Assembly: GCF_002735705.1 (NCBI RefSeq)
Contig: NZ_PDZL01000010.1
Span: 1-64,000 of the forward strand
Length of the DNA stretch: 64,000 nt
Origin: Janthinobacterium sp. BJB426
GTDB lineage: Bacteria; Pseudomonadota; Gammaproteobacteria; Burkholderiales; Burkholderiaceae_D
Reading direction: 5' to 3'
The position numbers and the translations under genes were made by a program. The notes under the pieces are model-generated. The model saw only the letters and a list, made by a program, of their open reading frames with translations, was not told the origin of the DNA and ran no database searches. Shown piece after piece: positions 34,165 to 43,228 of the stretch. Position 1 is the stretch's first letter, and each line of letters begins with the position of its first letter.

Positions 34165-34203
34165 TAAATCCACTATAGAAGTCGGCACCTTGATCTACAT
34201 CAG
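34165..34203 (-). promoter_or_regulatory. Candidate promoter of the pilus cluster with an FNR/Anr-like box
   Basis: The minus strand has CTGATGTAGATCAA (34190-34203), one base off TTGAT-N4-ATCAA, followed by TATAGT at 34172-34177 as a -10 candidate. The box centre is nearer the -10 than in a classic class II FNR promoter, so this is tentative. The 243 bp between the small Flp-like gene and the response regulator gene otherwise show no gene. Confidence 0.4.
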
Positions 34204-34360
34204 AAGAACATCCTTTTATTGCGGGGAGGAACTGCTTGTTTTTTTCGTGACAATTGTCATGCTTGAGTTTGGCGCGGCGAGGCCGCGCCGGTGGCGGGCG
34301 AAGGGGGCGGCGGGGAGGAAGGGCGCGGCCGTGCGGTGGCCGTGCAGGGGGATGGCGGCG

Positions 34361-35062
34361 TCAGGCGCCGGGCGGCAATTGGCCCAGCTGGTGCTTGGTG
34401 GCGTAGGCGTACAGTTCCAGGCGGTTGTACACGCCCAGCTTGCGGTAGATCGACGTCAGGTGATTGCGCAAGGTGTGTTCGGAGATAAACAGCTGGTCGG
34501 CCAGCAGCTTGGCCGGCGTGCCGCTGCCGTGCACCAGCGCGGCGATGATCTTTCTTTCCTTGAGGGTCAGGCTGGCGACGGCGATGGCTTGCGCCGAGCC
34601 GCCGCCGGGCTGGGTCAGCTGCGTCAGCATGCGTCCCAGCATCGCGTGTTCCAGCCACAGTTCGCCCTGGTAGACCTTTTCGATGGCCTTCAGGACCATC
34701 TCCGCCGGCGCATCCTTGCTGACGATGCCGCGCGCGCCTTTCAGTACCGTCTGGTCCAGGATGGCCTGGTCGTGGCTGGCCGTCAGCACCAGCACGCGCG
34801 TGCCGCCGCATTGCGCCAGCGCGGGCAGGATGGCCAGCGAGCTGATGCCGCCCAGGTCCAGGTCCAGCACGATCACATCCGGTTGCAGCGCCTTCGCCTG
34901 CTCCAGCGCCTCGGCGCTGTCGGACGCCGTGGCGACCACGCGCATGCCCGAGTGCTCGCCGCCGATCAGCCGCTCCAGGCCCCACAGCATGGTCTTGTGA
35001 TCGTCCACCAGCATGACGCTGATGACATGTCCGGTCGGTGGCATGTGGCGTAAGTCATTCAT
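34361..35062 (-). CDS. NarL/LuxR-type response regulator
   Basis: This 233-residue protein has a receiver domain (about residues 14-130) with Asp20-Asp21, phosphoacceptor Asp67 in VIVLDLDLGG, and a Lys in IVSKDAP, followed by a LuxR helix-turn-helix (about 165-225; LTLKERKIIAAL and ISEHTLRNHLTSIYRKLGV). ATG 35062 overlaps the stop of the kinase gene by 4 bp, so the two are a two-component pair. Lying directly upstream of the pilus operon on the same strand, it is a likely regulator of that operon. Confidence 0.9.
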   Translation of the reverse strand: MNDLRHMPPTGHVISVMLVDDHKTMLWGLERLIGGEHSGMRVVATASDSAEALEQAKALQPDVIVLDLDLGGISSLAILPALAQCGGTRVLVLTASHDQAILDQTVLKGARGIVSKDAPAEMVLKAIEKVYQGELWLEHAMLGRMLTQLTQPGGGSAQAIAVASLTLKERKIIAALVHGSGTPAKLLADQLFISEHTLRNHLTSIYRKLGVYNRLELYAYATKHQLGQLPPGA

Positions 35063-36726
35063 ATGGGGATCTCGATCTGTACGGAGGTGTTGCCCAGCAT
35101 GCCATGCGTGACGCGGGCGGTGCCGCCGAGGGCGGCGGCGCGCTCGGCCAGCGAGTCGGGCAGGAAATCGGGGACGTGCGCGGCGGCGCATTCGTTGTCG
35201 ATGCTGATGTGCAGCGCGCCCTGCACGCAGGTCAGCTTGACGGCGCCATGGCGCGCCGACGTATGCTTGCGGATATTGCTCATGCCTTCGTTGACGATCT
35301 GGAACACCTCGGCCGCCAGGCGGTCGTTGATGTGCAGGTCGCCTTCGATGTGCAGGGCGATGTCGATGCCATAGAATTCGCGGATCTGCGTGGCCTGGCG
35401 GCGCAGCGCGACCAGCAGTTCCGGCTCGCTTTGCACCTGGCCGTTCTTGAACGTGCGCGCATAGCTGCGCAGGTCGGTGATCACCTGGCCCGACATGATG
35501 ATCAGTTTTTCCAGTTCGGGCAGCAGCGGGTTGCCCGGCGTGGCTTCGTTGCGCAGGGCGGCCAGGCCATGGCGCAAGCCGATATATGGCTGCACCGCCG
35601 TGTCATGCAGGTCGCGCGCGATCTTTTCGCGCTCGCGCGAGGCCGCCTGCGACGCCAGGCGGTCGAGCAGGTCGATGTTTTCAATGACGGGAAACGCCTG
35701 CGCGCCTATATGGCTGAGAAACAGGGCGTCCGTCTTGCTCATGCTGGTGGCGGACACGATGAAGATGCGGCCTTTGCCATTGCGCAAGGGCAGCGGCGCG
35801 CTGATGAAGGCGTGTGCCTCGAGCAGTTCGGCCAGGCGGGCGCCTGCCGCGTCGTCATGCCGCAGCCAGCGCCCGCTGTCGGGTTCGAGCATGCGCGCGC
35901 CGCCGGTCCACGGCAGCCAGCGCCCGGCGGGCTGGTTGTACAGGGCGATCTTGTCATAGGGGAAAGCGAGCAGGGGGCTGGCCGCGTCGTCGCTGAGGAG
36001 CGAACTCGTATGCACGACGCCCGTGCCAGTATGAATCACGCTGCGCAGCGACCAGACCCGCGTGCCCTTGTCCTGCATGATCAGCAGGCAACTGCGGCCG
36101 TTGAAATAACTGCGGGTCTTTTCCAGCACCGAGGTGATGGTCTGGTCGACGCCGAAGCGGGGATTGGATAGCTGGCTGACATCGCGCAGCAGCGCCAGGT
36201 GGCTGCGCTGGGTGATGGCCGAGCCACCCCAGTAGGCGATCATGTAGCCGAGCGCCAGCAGGAAGGTGGTGCGCAGCAGCAGGCGCGACAGTTCCGCATC
36301 CGTTTCGCCGAACAGGGCGGTGGCGGCAAACAGGCCGGCCGAGGCCAGGGTGACGCGCGCGCCTTCCTCGAAGCCCCGCTGGAACGACGAGGTGAGGATG
36401 GCAAAGAAAAAAAACAGGAAGAATAAATTGTTGTGGCTGCTGGTGGAAAACACGATCAGCGCATACCAGGCCACGTCCAGCCAGTACAGCAGTATATCTT
36501 CCGGCAAGCTAAGGCCCAGGACGGCCAGCACATACAGCAGCAGGCTGTGCATGGTGTAGGCGGAAAAGATCAGCCAGGTGATCTTGGTCAGCTTGCCGGC
36601 GCTTTCGGGGTCGATGAACAGGGTCAGCAAGGTGGCGCTCGACAGCAGCAGGCGCATGCCGTTCACCATGGTCGTATCCATGCCGGCGCCCGGCAAGCCG
36701 GATCTGAGGGGAGGATCGAGATTCAC
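35059..36726 (-). CDS. NarX-like sensor histidine kinase with GAF-like domain
   Basis: This 555-residue protein has about five N-terminal membrane helices (residues 22-170), a GAF-like domain (about 195-350), a HisKA_3 dimerisation segment REREKIARDLHDTAVQPYIGL with His374, and a HATPase region (FQIVNEGMSNIRKH as the N box). The expected DxGxG nucleotide loop is degraded to SIDNECAAA, although the following LAERAAALGGTARV helix is intact. GTG 36726 is chosen because AGGAGCGCTT precedes it; longer in-frame starts lack a ribosome site. Confidence 0.85.
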   Translation of the reverse strand: MNLDPPLRSGLPGAGMDTTMVNGMRLLLSSATLLTLFIDPESAGKLTKITWLIFSAYTMHSLLLYVLAVLGLSLPEDILLYWLDVAWYALIVFSTSSHNNLFFLFFFFAILTSSFQRGFEEGARVTLASAGLFAATALFGETDAELSRLLLRTTFLLALGYMIAYWGGSAITQRSHLALLRDVSQLSNPRFGVDQTITSVLEKTRSYFNGRSCLLIMQDKGTRVWSLRSVIHTGTGVVHTSSLLSDDAASPLLAFPYDKIALYNQPAGRWLPWTGGARMLEPDSGRWLRHDDAAGARLAELLEAHAFISAPLPLRNGKGRIFIVSATSMSKTDALFLSHIGAQAFPVIENIDLLDRLASQAASREREKIARDLHDTAVQPYIGLRHGLAALRNEATPGNPLLPELEKLIIMSGQVITDLRSYARTFKNGQVQSEPELLVALRRQATQIREFYGIDIALHIEGDLHINDRLAAEVFQIVNEGMSNIRKHTSARHGAVKLTCVQGALHISIDNECAAAHVPDFLPDSLAERAAALGGTARVTHGMLGNTSVQIEIPI

Positions 36727-36876
36727 AAGCGCTCCTGGCCATGTCCCGCATGGGTGGGCCATGCGCAGGGATAGATACCACAGATAAATTCTTGTTGTTG
36801 TTGCTGCAATCAGTAACGAGTCTACGCACACGCCGTAAAGATGTCTACAGGAATCCTTTGCCTTGTGTTGCTTTTT

Positions 36877-37857
36877 TTATAGCGGCTGCACCATCACGCG
36901 GTTGCGCCCGGCGCCCTTGGCCAGGTACAGGGCGCGGTCGGCGGCGCCGATCAGGGCGGAGATGGCCAGCGGCTGCTGCGGTTGTTGCGTGGCGATGCCG
37001 ATGCTGACCGTGATGTGCTTGACCTCATTGCCCGTCTTGGCATGCGGAATGCGCAGGTCGGCCGCATGCTGGCGGATCGCCTCGGCCATGCGCAGCGCCT
37101 GCGCCGCGTCCGTGTCGGGCAGGATGGCGGCAAACTCTTCGCCGCCATAGCGGGCCAGCAAGTCGGTCGGGCGCTGCAGCATGGCGGCCAGTTCGGCCGC
37201 CACGCGGATCAGGCAATCGTCGCCCTGCTGGTGGCCGTAATGGTCGTTGTAGTCCTTGAAATGGTCGATGTCGATCATCAGCAGCGACAGCGGGCTGCTG
37301 GTGCGCATGGCGCGCCGCATTTCCTTCTCGATCGCCACGTCGAAGTGGCGGCGGTTGGCGATGCCCGTCAAGCCGTCGGAAAAGGTTTGCGAGCGCAAGA
37401 CCATGGTCTGTTCGCGCAGCAGCTTTTCGCGTCCCACGGCGATGGTGACATCATTGATCTGGATCAGGCAGTGGCGCGGCGAACCGGGTAAATTGATCGG
37501 CGTGACGGCGATGGCTTGCTGCATGCGTTCCTCGCCATCGCTGCCGCCCGTGGCCGCGCCATGCGTGTACAGCGCAAACGGTGCCTTGTGCAGGGTTTGC
37601 GACAGCAGCGACTGGAAATTGTCGCGCAGGGCCTGGGTGATGGCCGAATCGATGCGCTTGTGCCGCATTTCCGGGAAGACGGCGAAGAAATCCTGGCCCA
37701 GCACGGCGTCGGCCGGGTGGGCCGAGTGGCGCGCCATCCAGCGGTTCCACAGCACGATGCGGTGCTCCTCATCGAGCACGATGGCGCCCAGGTTCACGGC
37801 GCCGAGTATGCTATCGAGCAGGGCGAGTCGGTGCAAGGCATCCGGCATGATCGTCAC
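36877..37857 (-). CDS. PAS-GGDEF diguanylate cyclase
   Basis: This 326-residue protein has an N-terminal PAS-like domain (about residues 10-130; GAIVLDEEHRIVLWNRWMARHS), a short helical linker (VGREKLLREQTMVLRSQTF), and a GGDEF domain (DGLTGIANRRHFD to the end) with active-site RYGGEEFA and Mg-binding Asp in LLMIDIDHFK. It should make cyclic di-GMP. No RxxD inhibitory site is obvious before GGEEF. GTG 37857 overlaps the cheC stop (GTGA); ATG 37848 is the alternative. It is the last gene of a cheY-cheC-GGDEF operon. Confidence 0.9.
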   Translation of the reverse strand: MTIMPDALHRLALLDSILGAVNLGAIVLDEEHRIVLWNRWMARHSAHPADAVLGQDFFAVFPEMRHKRIDSAITQALRDNFQSLLSQTLHKAPFALYTHGAATGGSDGEERMQQAIAVTPINLPGSPRHCLIQINDVTIAVGREKLLREQTMVLRSQTFSDGLTGIANRRHFDVAIEKEMRRAMRTSSPLSLLMIDIDHFKDYNDHYGHQQGDDCLIRVAAELAAMLQRPTDLLARYGGEEFAAILPDTDAAQALRMAEAIRQHAADLRIPHAKTGNEVKHITVSIGIATQQPQQPLAISALIGAADRALYLAKGAGRNRVMVQPL

Positions 37858-38480
37858 GCCTGTCCCAGCACCTTGGCCAGGTAGCGGCTGACTTGCTGTT
37901 TCAGATCGTGCAGGGCGGACAGGTCGAGCACGAAGGCCACATAGCCATGGATCTGGTGCTTGGACAGCACGAAGTCGATATGCAGCATCAGCACGACGGC
38001 CTCGTCATCCTGGCCGCCGAACGAGGACAGGATTTCCGCGCTGGTGCCCACGTGGTACAGGGGCAGCGAACCGTGCAGTTCGCTGTCGAACAGGTTGGCC
38101 AGGGTCCCCACGCAGGAGTTGAGGATGATGTTGCCGATCTCGCTCATCGCCTCCTGTTCCATCTCCGTCAGTTCCTGCAGCGGCATGGCGTCGCCCACCA
38201 TCAGGCGCACGATTTCCAGGCTCTTGTCTTCCGGGAACATCAGGATGGCTTCGGTGGCAAACGCGCCATCGTAATGCTGGCTGACGCCGCAGATGCGTTC
38301 GCCATCCTTCTTGCTGCCCAGCAAGGCGGCCGCGTCGGCACGGTTCAGGAAGGTGATCGACGGCACCGACATGGTGACTTCTTCATTCACGATCTCGCTC
38401 ATGGCCGCCGCCGCGTGGCCCACCCCGATGTTGAATATCTCTACCAGGGCGTCGTTCTCGAGTTCGGAGAGATTGATCAT
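37854..38480 (-). CDS. cheC: CheC-family CheY-phosphate phosphatase
   Basis: This 208-residue protein has two CheC phosphatase helices: D10xxxE14xxN17 in ENDALVEIFNIGVGHAA, and EAMSEIGNIILNSCVG around residue 110. Both keep the Glu and Asn that position water on the aspartyl phosphate. No CheD is next to it. It follows a single-domain CheY-like gene with a 2-bp gap and is followed by a diguanylate cyclase, so its target is probably that CheY. Confidence 0.88.
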   Translation of the reverse strand: MINLSELENDALVEIFNIGVGHAAAAMSEIVNEEVTMSVPSITFLNRADAAALLGSKKDGERICGVSQHYDGAFATEAILMFPEDKSLEIVRLMVGDAMPLQELTEMEQEAMSEIGNIILNSCVGTLANLFDSELHGSLPLYHVGTSAEILSSFGGQDDEAVVLMLHIDFVLSKHQIHGYVAFVLDLSALHDLKQQVSRYLAKVLGQA

Positions 38481-38482
38481 GC

Positions 38483-38851
38483 TCACAGTCCCAGTGATTC
38501 GATCAGTTGGTGGATGCGCGTTTCCGTGATCGGTTTTTCCATGAAGCCGACTTTCATTTCGCTGGCGCGGTTGCGGGTGGCGTTCTGCACATTGGCCGTG
38601 ACGAGAATGATGTGCGTCTGCGGGCACAGCGCGCGCAATTGCTCCGCGGCCGCGATGCCGCCCATGCCGGGCATGTTGACATCCAGTAGTATCAGCACAG
38701 GGGTGACGGTCTTGACTTTTTCCAGGGCTTCCTCACCCGTCGTCGCCTCAATCACTTGCCAGTCGGCGTGTTTGCTGAGGATGAATTGATGCGACATCAA
38801 ACGTGAAACCCGGCTGTCATCGACAACAAGTACCTGTTTACTGTGAGTCAT
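38483..38851 (-). CDS. CheY-like single-domain response regulator
   Basis: This 122-residue receiver has Asp11-Asp12, phosphoacceptor Asp57 (LILLDVNMPGMGG), Thr85 (LVTAN) and Lys106 (MEKP), a complete phosphorylation site without an output domain. First gene of the cheY-cheC-GGDEF operon; the CheC downstream may reset it and the cyclase may be its output. Its kinase is not adjacent. Confidence 0.9.
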   Translation of the reverse strand: MTHSKQVLVVDDSRVSRLMSHQFILSKHADWQVIEATTGEEALEKVKTVTPVLILLDVNMPGMGGIAAAEQLRALCPQTHIILVTANVQNATRNRASEMKVGFMEKPITETRIHQLIESLGL

Positions 38852-39057
38852 GTGCTATTCCTGAAACGTCATATCGGTGTATCGTTTCATTTTCGCATAT
38901 TTTAGAGGGCATAGAGTGTAATTGGGTGCGCAATTGCCCTAGGGCAAGGTTTTCCCGTTTAGCTGTTGTATCGCGTCTTCTCGTCGGTCATGATGGCCGG
39001 TTGGCCAGGCTGGCAATCCGTTAAAATAGCGCCATTCCTCACTTTAGCCTGAATGCC

Positions 39058-39735
39058 ATGACCCAAGACGAATTGAAACAAGCCGTAGCCCGTGCCGCCA
39101 TCGCCTATGTGGTGGAGGGTGAAATCATCGGTGTCGGCACCGGTTCCACCGCCAACTTTTTCATCGATGAACTGGCCAAGATCAAGGACAGCATCAAGGG
39201 CACGGTCGCGTCGTCCGAAGCGACGGCCGCGCGCCTGGCAGGCCATGGCATTCCCGTCTTCGACCTGAACGATGTTGAATCGATCGCCGTCTACATCGAC
39301 GGCGCCGATGAAATCACGGCCAGCGGCGCCATGATCAAGGGCGGCGGCGCTGCATTGACGCGTGAAAAGATTGTTGCTTCCGTAGCGAAACAGTTCGTCT
39401 GCATCGCCGACGGCTCCAAGCTCGTCGATACCCTGGGTGCCTTCCCGCTGCCGGTGGAAGTGGTGCCGATGGCCCGCGCCGCCGTCTCGCGCCAGCTGGC
39501 CGCGCTGGGCGGCACGCCCCGTTTGCGCCTGAAGGCCGGCAGCACGGAAGCGTTCATTACCGACAATGGCGGCGAAATCATCGACGTGCTGGGCTTGCAG
39601 ATCGCCGACCCGGTGGCGCTGGAACAGCAGATCAACCAGATCGTCGGCGTCATTGCCGTCGGCCTGTTCGCCGTGCGCGGCGCGAATGTCTGCCTGCTGG
39701 GCATGCCGGAAGGCGTGCGTACTCTGGCATATTAA
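39058..39735 (+). CDS. rpiA: Ribose-5-phosphate isomerase A
   Basis: This 225-residue enzyme interconverts ribose 5-phosphate and ribulose 5-phosphate in the pentose phosphate pathway. Motifs visible: [13 protein letters not shown] (phosphate loop), YIDGADEI with catalytic Asp, and [13 protein letters not shown] with catalytic Glu and Lys. Length and composition are normal. A TAAAAT element at 39022-39027 may be its -10. Confidence 0.96.
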   Translation: MTQDELKQAVARAAIAYVVEGEIIGVGTGSTANFFIDELAKIKDSIKGTVASSEATAARLAGHGIPVFDLNDVESIAVYIDGADEITASGAMIKGGGAALTREKIVASVAKQFVCIADGSKLVDTLGAFPLPVEVVPMARAAVSRQLAALGGTPRLRLKAGSTEAFITDNGGEIIDVLGLQIADPVALEQQINQIVGVIAVGLFAVRGANVCLLGMPEGVRTLAY

Positions 39736-39771
39736 GGTGATAGCCGGTGCTTGCCGGCTTCCACACCTGTC

Positions 39772-40296
39772 TTACACGGCGGCCCCTTGCGGGCCGCTTG
39801 TCATATGTGCCTGGCGGTACACGGCCACGGTGCGCAGCAAGCCGCCGAGGAAGATGCCGCTGAAGCAGCCATAGGCGAGGCAGACGGGCACGTTGAAGCC
39901 GGGCGCTTGGGCATAGGCCGGGGCGATGGCCAGGGTCACGGCGACCGCATATTTCATGCAGAAAATGCTCATCATCAGGACCAGCGGTACCCAGCTGCCG
40001 GGACGCTGCACGCTGCCCCGCGCGGGAATGGCCACGATGGCGTCTGTCCTGGTCAACGACCATGCCAGCACCGCGCCGGCCAGGGCGCCTGCTGCCCAGG
40101 CGAACGGCGCCACACCGGCCAGGCCGAAGCTGCCATGTACGCCGCTCAGCGACAGGGCCAGCATGACCAGGGGAATGATGCACAGCTTGCGCAAAGTCAC
40201 TTCGCGTGCGCGGCTGGCCAGCACGCCCCGGTACACGAGAAAGCCCAGGATGGCCCAGACGTAGAGGGGAGTGTGGCTGAAGATTTGCTGCAACAT
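39772..40296 (-). CDS. DUF6622-like integral membrane protein
   Basis: This 174-residue protein has five or so membrane helices. The opening MLQQIFSHTPLYVWAILGFLVYRG followed by SRAREVTLRKLCIIPLVM is a conserved pattern I associate with the DUF6622 group of Burkholderiales and gammaproteobacteria. No catalytic residues stand out. It converges with rpiA; a modest hairpin at 39742-39759 lies between them. Function unknown. Confidence 0.65.
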   Translation of the reverse strand: MLQQIFSHTPLYVWAILGFLVYRGVLASRAREVTLRKLCIIPLVMLALSLSGVHGSFGLAGVAPFAWAAGALAGAVLAWSLTRTDAIVAIPARGSVQRPGSWVPLVLMMSIFCMKYAVAVTLAIAPAYAQAPGFNVPVCLAYGCFSGIFLGGLLRTVAVYRQAHMTSGPQGAAV

Positions 40297-40474
40297 GGTG
40301 TCCGCCTTGGAATGAGGTTGTCGATGGACGTACTGTGCCAGCCGGCGGCGTGGGCGGCGAGCGGTGTGCGACGAAACGGGGAGGCAGTGCCGTGAAACGG
40401 CGGGGGAGGGCGTGAAACGCAGGTGCAGCGAAGGTGAAACTGCCCGTGACGTGGTCACGGGCAAGCGGTAACAC

Positions 40475-40747
40475 TTATTCCGTTGGCGGCACGTAACCCA
40501 TGGCCGCATCGGCGCCATCGCCGAAGAAATGTTTTTCCATCTGCGTGGCCAGGTATTTGCGGGCGCGCGCGTCGGCCAGGTTCAGCCGGTTCTCATTGAC
40601 CAGCATGGTCTGGTGCTTGAGCCAGGCAGCCCACGCTTCCTTCGACACGGATTCGTAAATTTTCTTGCCCAGTTCGCCCGGGTACGGCGGGAAATCCAGT
40701 CCTTCGGCTTCCTTGTTGAGTTTGATGCAGTGGATCGTGCGGGCCAT
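40475..40747 (-). CDS. yggX: YggX-family Fe(2+)-trafficking protein
   Basis: This 90-residue protein has the family pattern: [25 protein letters not shown] with the single conserved Cys, [19 protein letters not shown], and the [15 protein letters not shown] end. It protects iron-sulphur clusters from oxidants. ATG 40747 gives the usual MARTIHC start. Confidence 0.95.
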   Translation of the reverse strand: MARTIHCIKLNKEAEGLDFPPYPGELGKKIYESVSKEAWAAWLKHQTMLVNENRLNLADARARKYLATQMEKHFFGDGADAAMGYVPPTE

Positions 40748-40858
40748 CTGTGCTCCTGAATCAGTGTAGAGATAAAGCGTGATTATAAGGCACTTTGCGC
40801 CTGCCCTCGCGGGGCCGTCGCGGCCTGGCGACACGCCGTTTGCCGTGCCCTTGCGCTG

Positions 40859-40872
40859 GATCAAATTTGATC
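40859..40872. promoter_or_regulatory. 14-bp perfect palindrome between yggX and kdsA
   Basis: GATCAAATTTGATC occurs in the divergent yggX-kdsA interval, 84 bp before the kdsA ATG. It could be an operator for a dimeric regulator; its two halves resemble FNR/CRP half-sites but with the spacing closed up. No known match is claimed. Confidence 0.35.
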
Positions 40873-40943
40873 TGCGCCGCCCTAGCTAGTAAGATGCCTT
40901 ATCGCGCCAGCCGCTGGCTGCGCCTCTTCCAACCCAGTAGTAA

Positions 40944-41813
<870 letters not shown>

Positions 41814-41828
41814 TGATATTTTAGTAAA

Positions 41829-41855
41829 GAAAAAGCCCGGCATGCCGGGCTTTTT
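41829..41855 (+). terminator. Bidirectional terminator between kdsA and argA
   Basis: AAAAAGCCCGGCATGCCGGGCTTTTT is perfectly symmetric, with a 6-8-bp GC stem and A/T runs on both sides, suited to both convergent genes. Confidence 0.92.
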
Positions 41856-41861
41856 CAGTTT

Positions 41862-43172
41862 TTAGAGTGTCTTGATCAACACTTGGGATTTGCGCTGCCA
41901 GTTATACATATGCTGGCGGTCCTTCGGCAAATCGTCGACGGTGGCCGGCACGAAGCCGCGTTTCTTGAACCAGTGCGAGGTACGCGTGGTCAGCACGAAC
42001 AGCTTGTTCAGGCCGGCGGCGCGCGCGCGGTTTTCCATGTGTTTCAGGATGCGTTCGCCGTCGCCCTGGGCTTGCACTTCCGGGTTGACCGTCAGGCATG
42101 CCATTTCCGCCATCTTTTGCGCGGGGAATGGGTACAGGGCGGCGCAGCCGAAGATCACGCCATCATGCTCGATGACGGAGAAATAATCGATTTCGCGTTC
42201 GATCAGCTCGCGGCCCCGCTTGACTAAAGTGCCGTCCGCTTCCAGCGGTTCGATCAGTTTGATGATGCCGCCCACGTCTTCGATGGTGGCCTGGCGCAAG
42301 CTTTCCAGGTTTTCATGGCTGATCATGGTGCCCACGCCATCATGGGTAAACAATTCCAGCAGGGCCGAGCCATCCATCGAGAAGGGCACGATGTGCGAGC
42401 GCTCGACGCCGTTGTGGCATGCCTTGACGCAATGTTTCAGGTAAAACGCCGTGGCGTCCGGCAAGAAGCCCGCCATCAGCACGGCTTCGGCCTGGTGCGA
42501 CGACAGTTCGCGGATTTCCACGCCCGTGGCGTCTTCCATCATCGGTGTTTCGGTAATGAAAATCAGTTTATCTGCGTGCAGGGCGATGGCGGCGCTGCAG
42601 GCCACGTCTTCCATGGTCAGGTTGAATGCTTCGCCGGTCGGCGAAAAGCCCAGCGGCGAGAGCAGCACCAGGCCGTCCGAACCGAGGATGGAATGGATGG
42701 TTTCGGCATCGACCTTGCGCGTGATGCCCGTCAGTTCCAGGTCCACGCCATCGATCACGCCCAGCGGGCGCGCCGTGATGAAGTTGCCGGAAATGATACG
42801 GATGGCTGCATGCGACATGGGCGTGTTCGGCAAGCCCTGGCTGAACGCGGCCTCGATATCGAGGCGCAGCTCGCCGGCGGCTTCCTTCGCGCATTCCAGC
42901 GCGGCGATGTCGGTGATGCGCACGCCATTGTGGAAGCGGCCTTCGACGTTACGCAAGGCCAGCTGTTCCGCCACCTGCGGCCGCGAGCCGTAGACGACGG
43001 TGACATTGATGTCCAGCGCATGCAGCAGGGACAAATCATGGGCCAGCACCTGCAGCGCCCCGGCGCTGACGAGTTCACCGGGGAAGGCGACCACGAAGGT
43101 CTTGCCGCGAAAGGCGTGGATGTAGGGCGCGACTGAGCGCAGCCATTGGACGAATTGGGTAGGGTTTTCCAT
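41862..43172 (-). CDS. argA: N-acetylglutamate synthase
   Basis: This 436-residue protein has an N-terminal amino-acid-kinase fold (about residues 20-280; FVVAFPGELVSAGALQVLAHDLSLL) and a C-terminal GNAT acetyltransferase domain (about 290-430; MACLTVNPEVQAQGDGERIL, FVLTTRTSHWFKKRGF). It acetylates glutamate, the first step of arginine synthesis. ATG 43172 lies almost at the start of transcription if TATAAT on the minus strand (43180-43185) is the -10; a start three codons earlier would overlap that -10. Confidence 0.94.
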   Translation of the reverse strand: MENPTQFVQWLRSVAPYIHAFRGKTFVVAFPGELVSAGALQVLAHDLSLLHALDINVTVVYGSRPQVAEQLALRNVEGRFHNGVRITDIAALECAKEAAGELRLDIEAAFSQGLPNTPMSHAAIRIISGNFITARPLGVIDGVDLELTGITRKVDAETIHSILGSDGLVLLSPLGFSPTGEAFNLTMEDVACSAAIALHADKLIFITETPMMEDATGVEIRELSSHQAEAVLMAGFLPDATAFYLKHCVKACHNGVERSHIVPFSMDGSALLELFTHDGVGTMISHENLESLRQATIEDVGGIIKLIEPLEADGTLVKRGRELIEREIDYFSVIEHDGVIFGCAALYPFPAQKMAEMACLTVNPEVQAQGDGERILKHMENRARAAGLNKLFVLTTRTSHWFKKRGFVPATVDDLPKDRQHMYNWQRKSQVLIKTL

Positions 43173-43228
43173 TAAGCGCATTATAATTCGCTGCGCGATG
43201 TGCGCGCTTAAAATACCTGTAAAAAACA

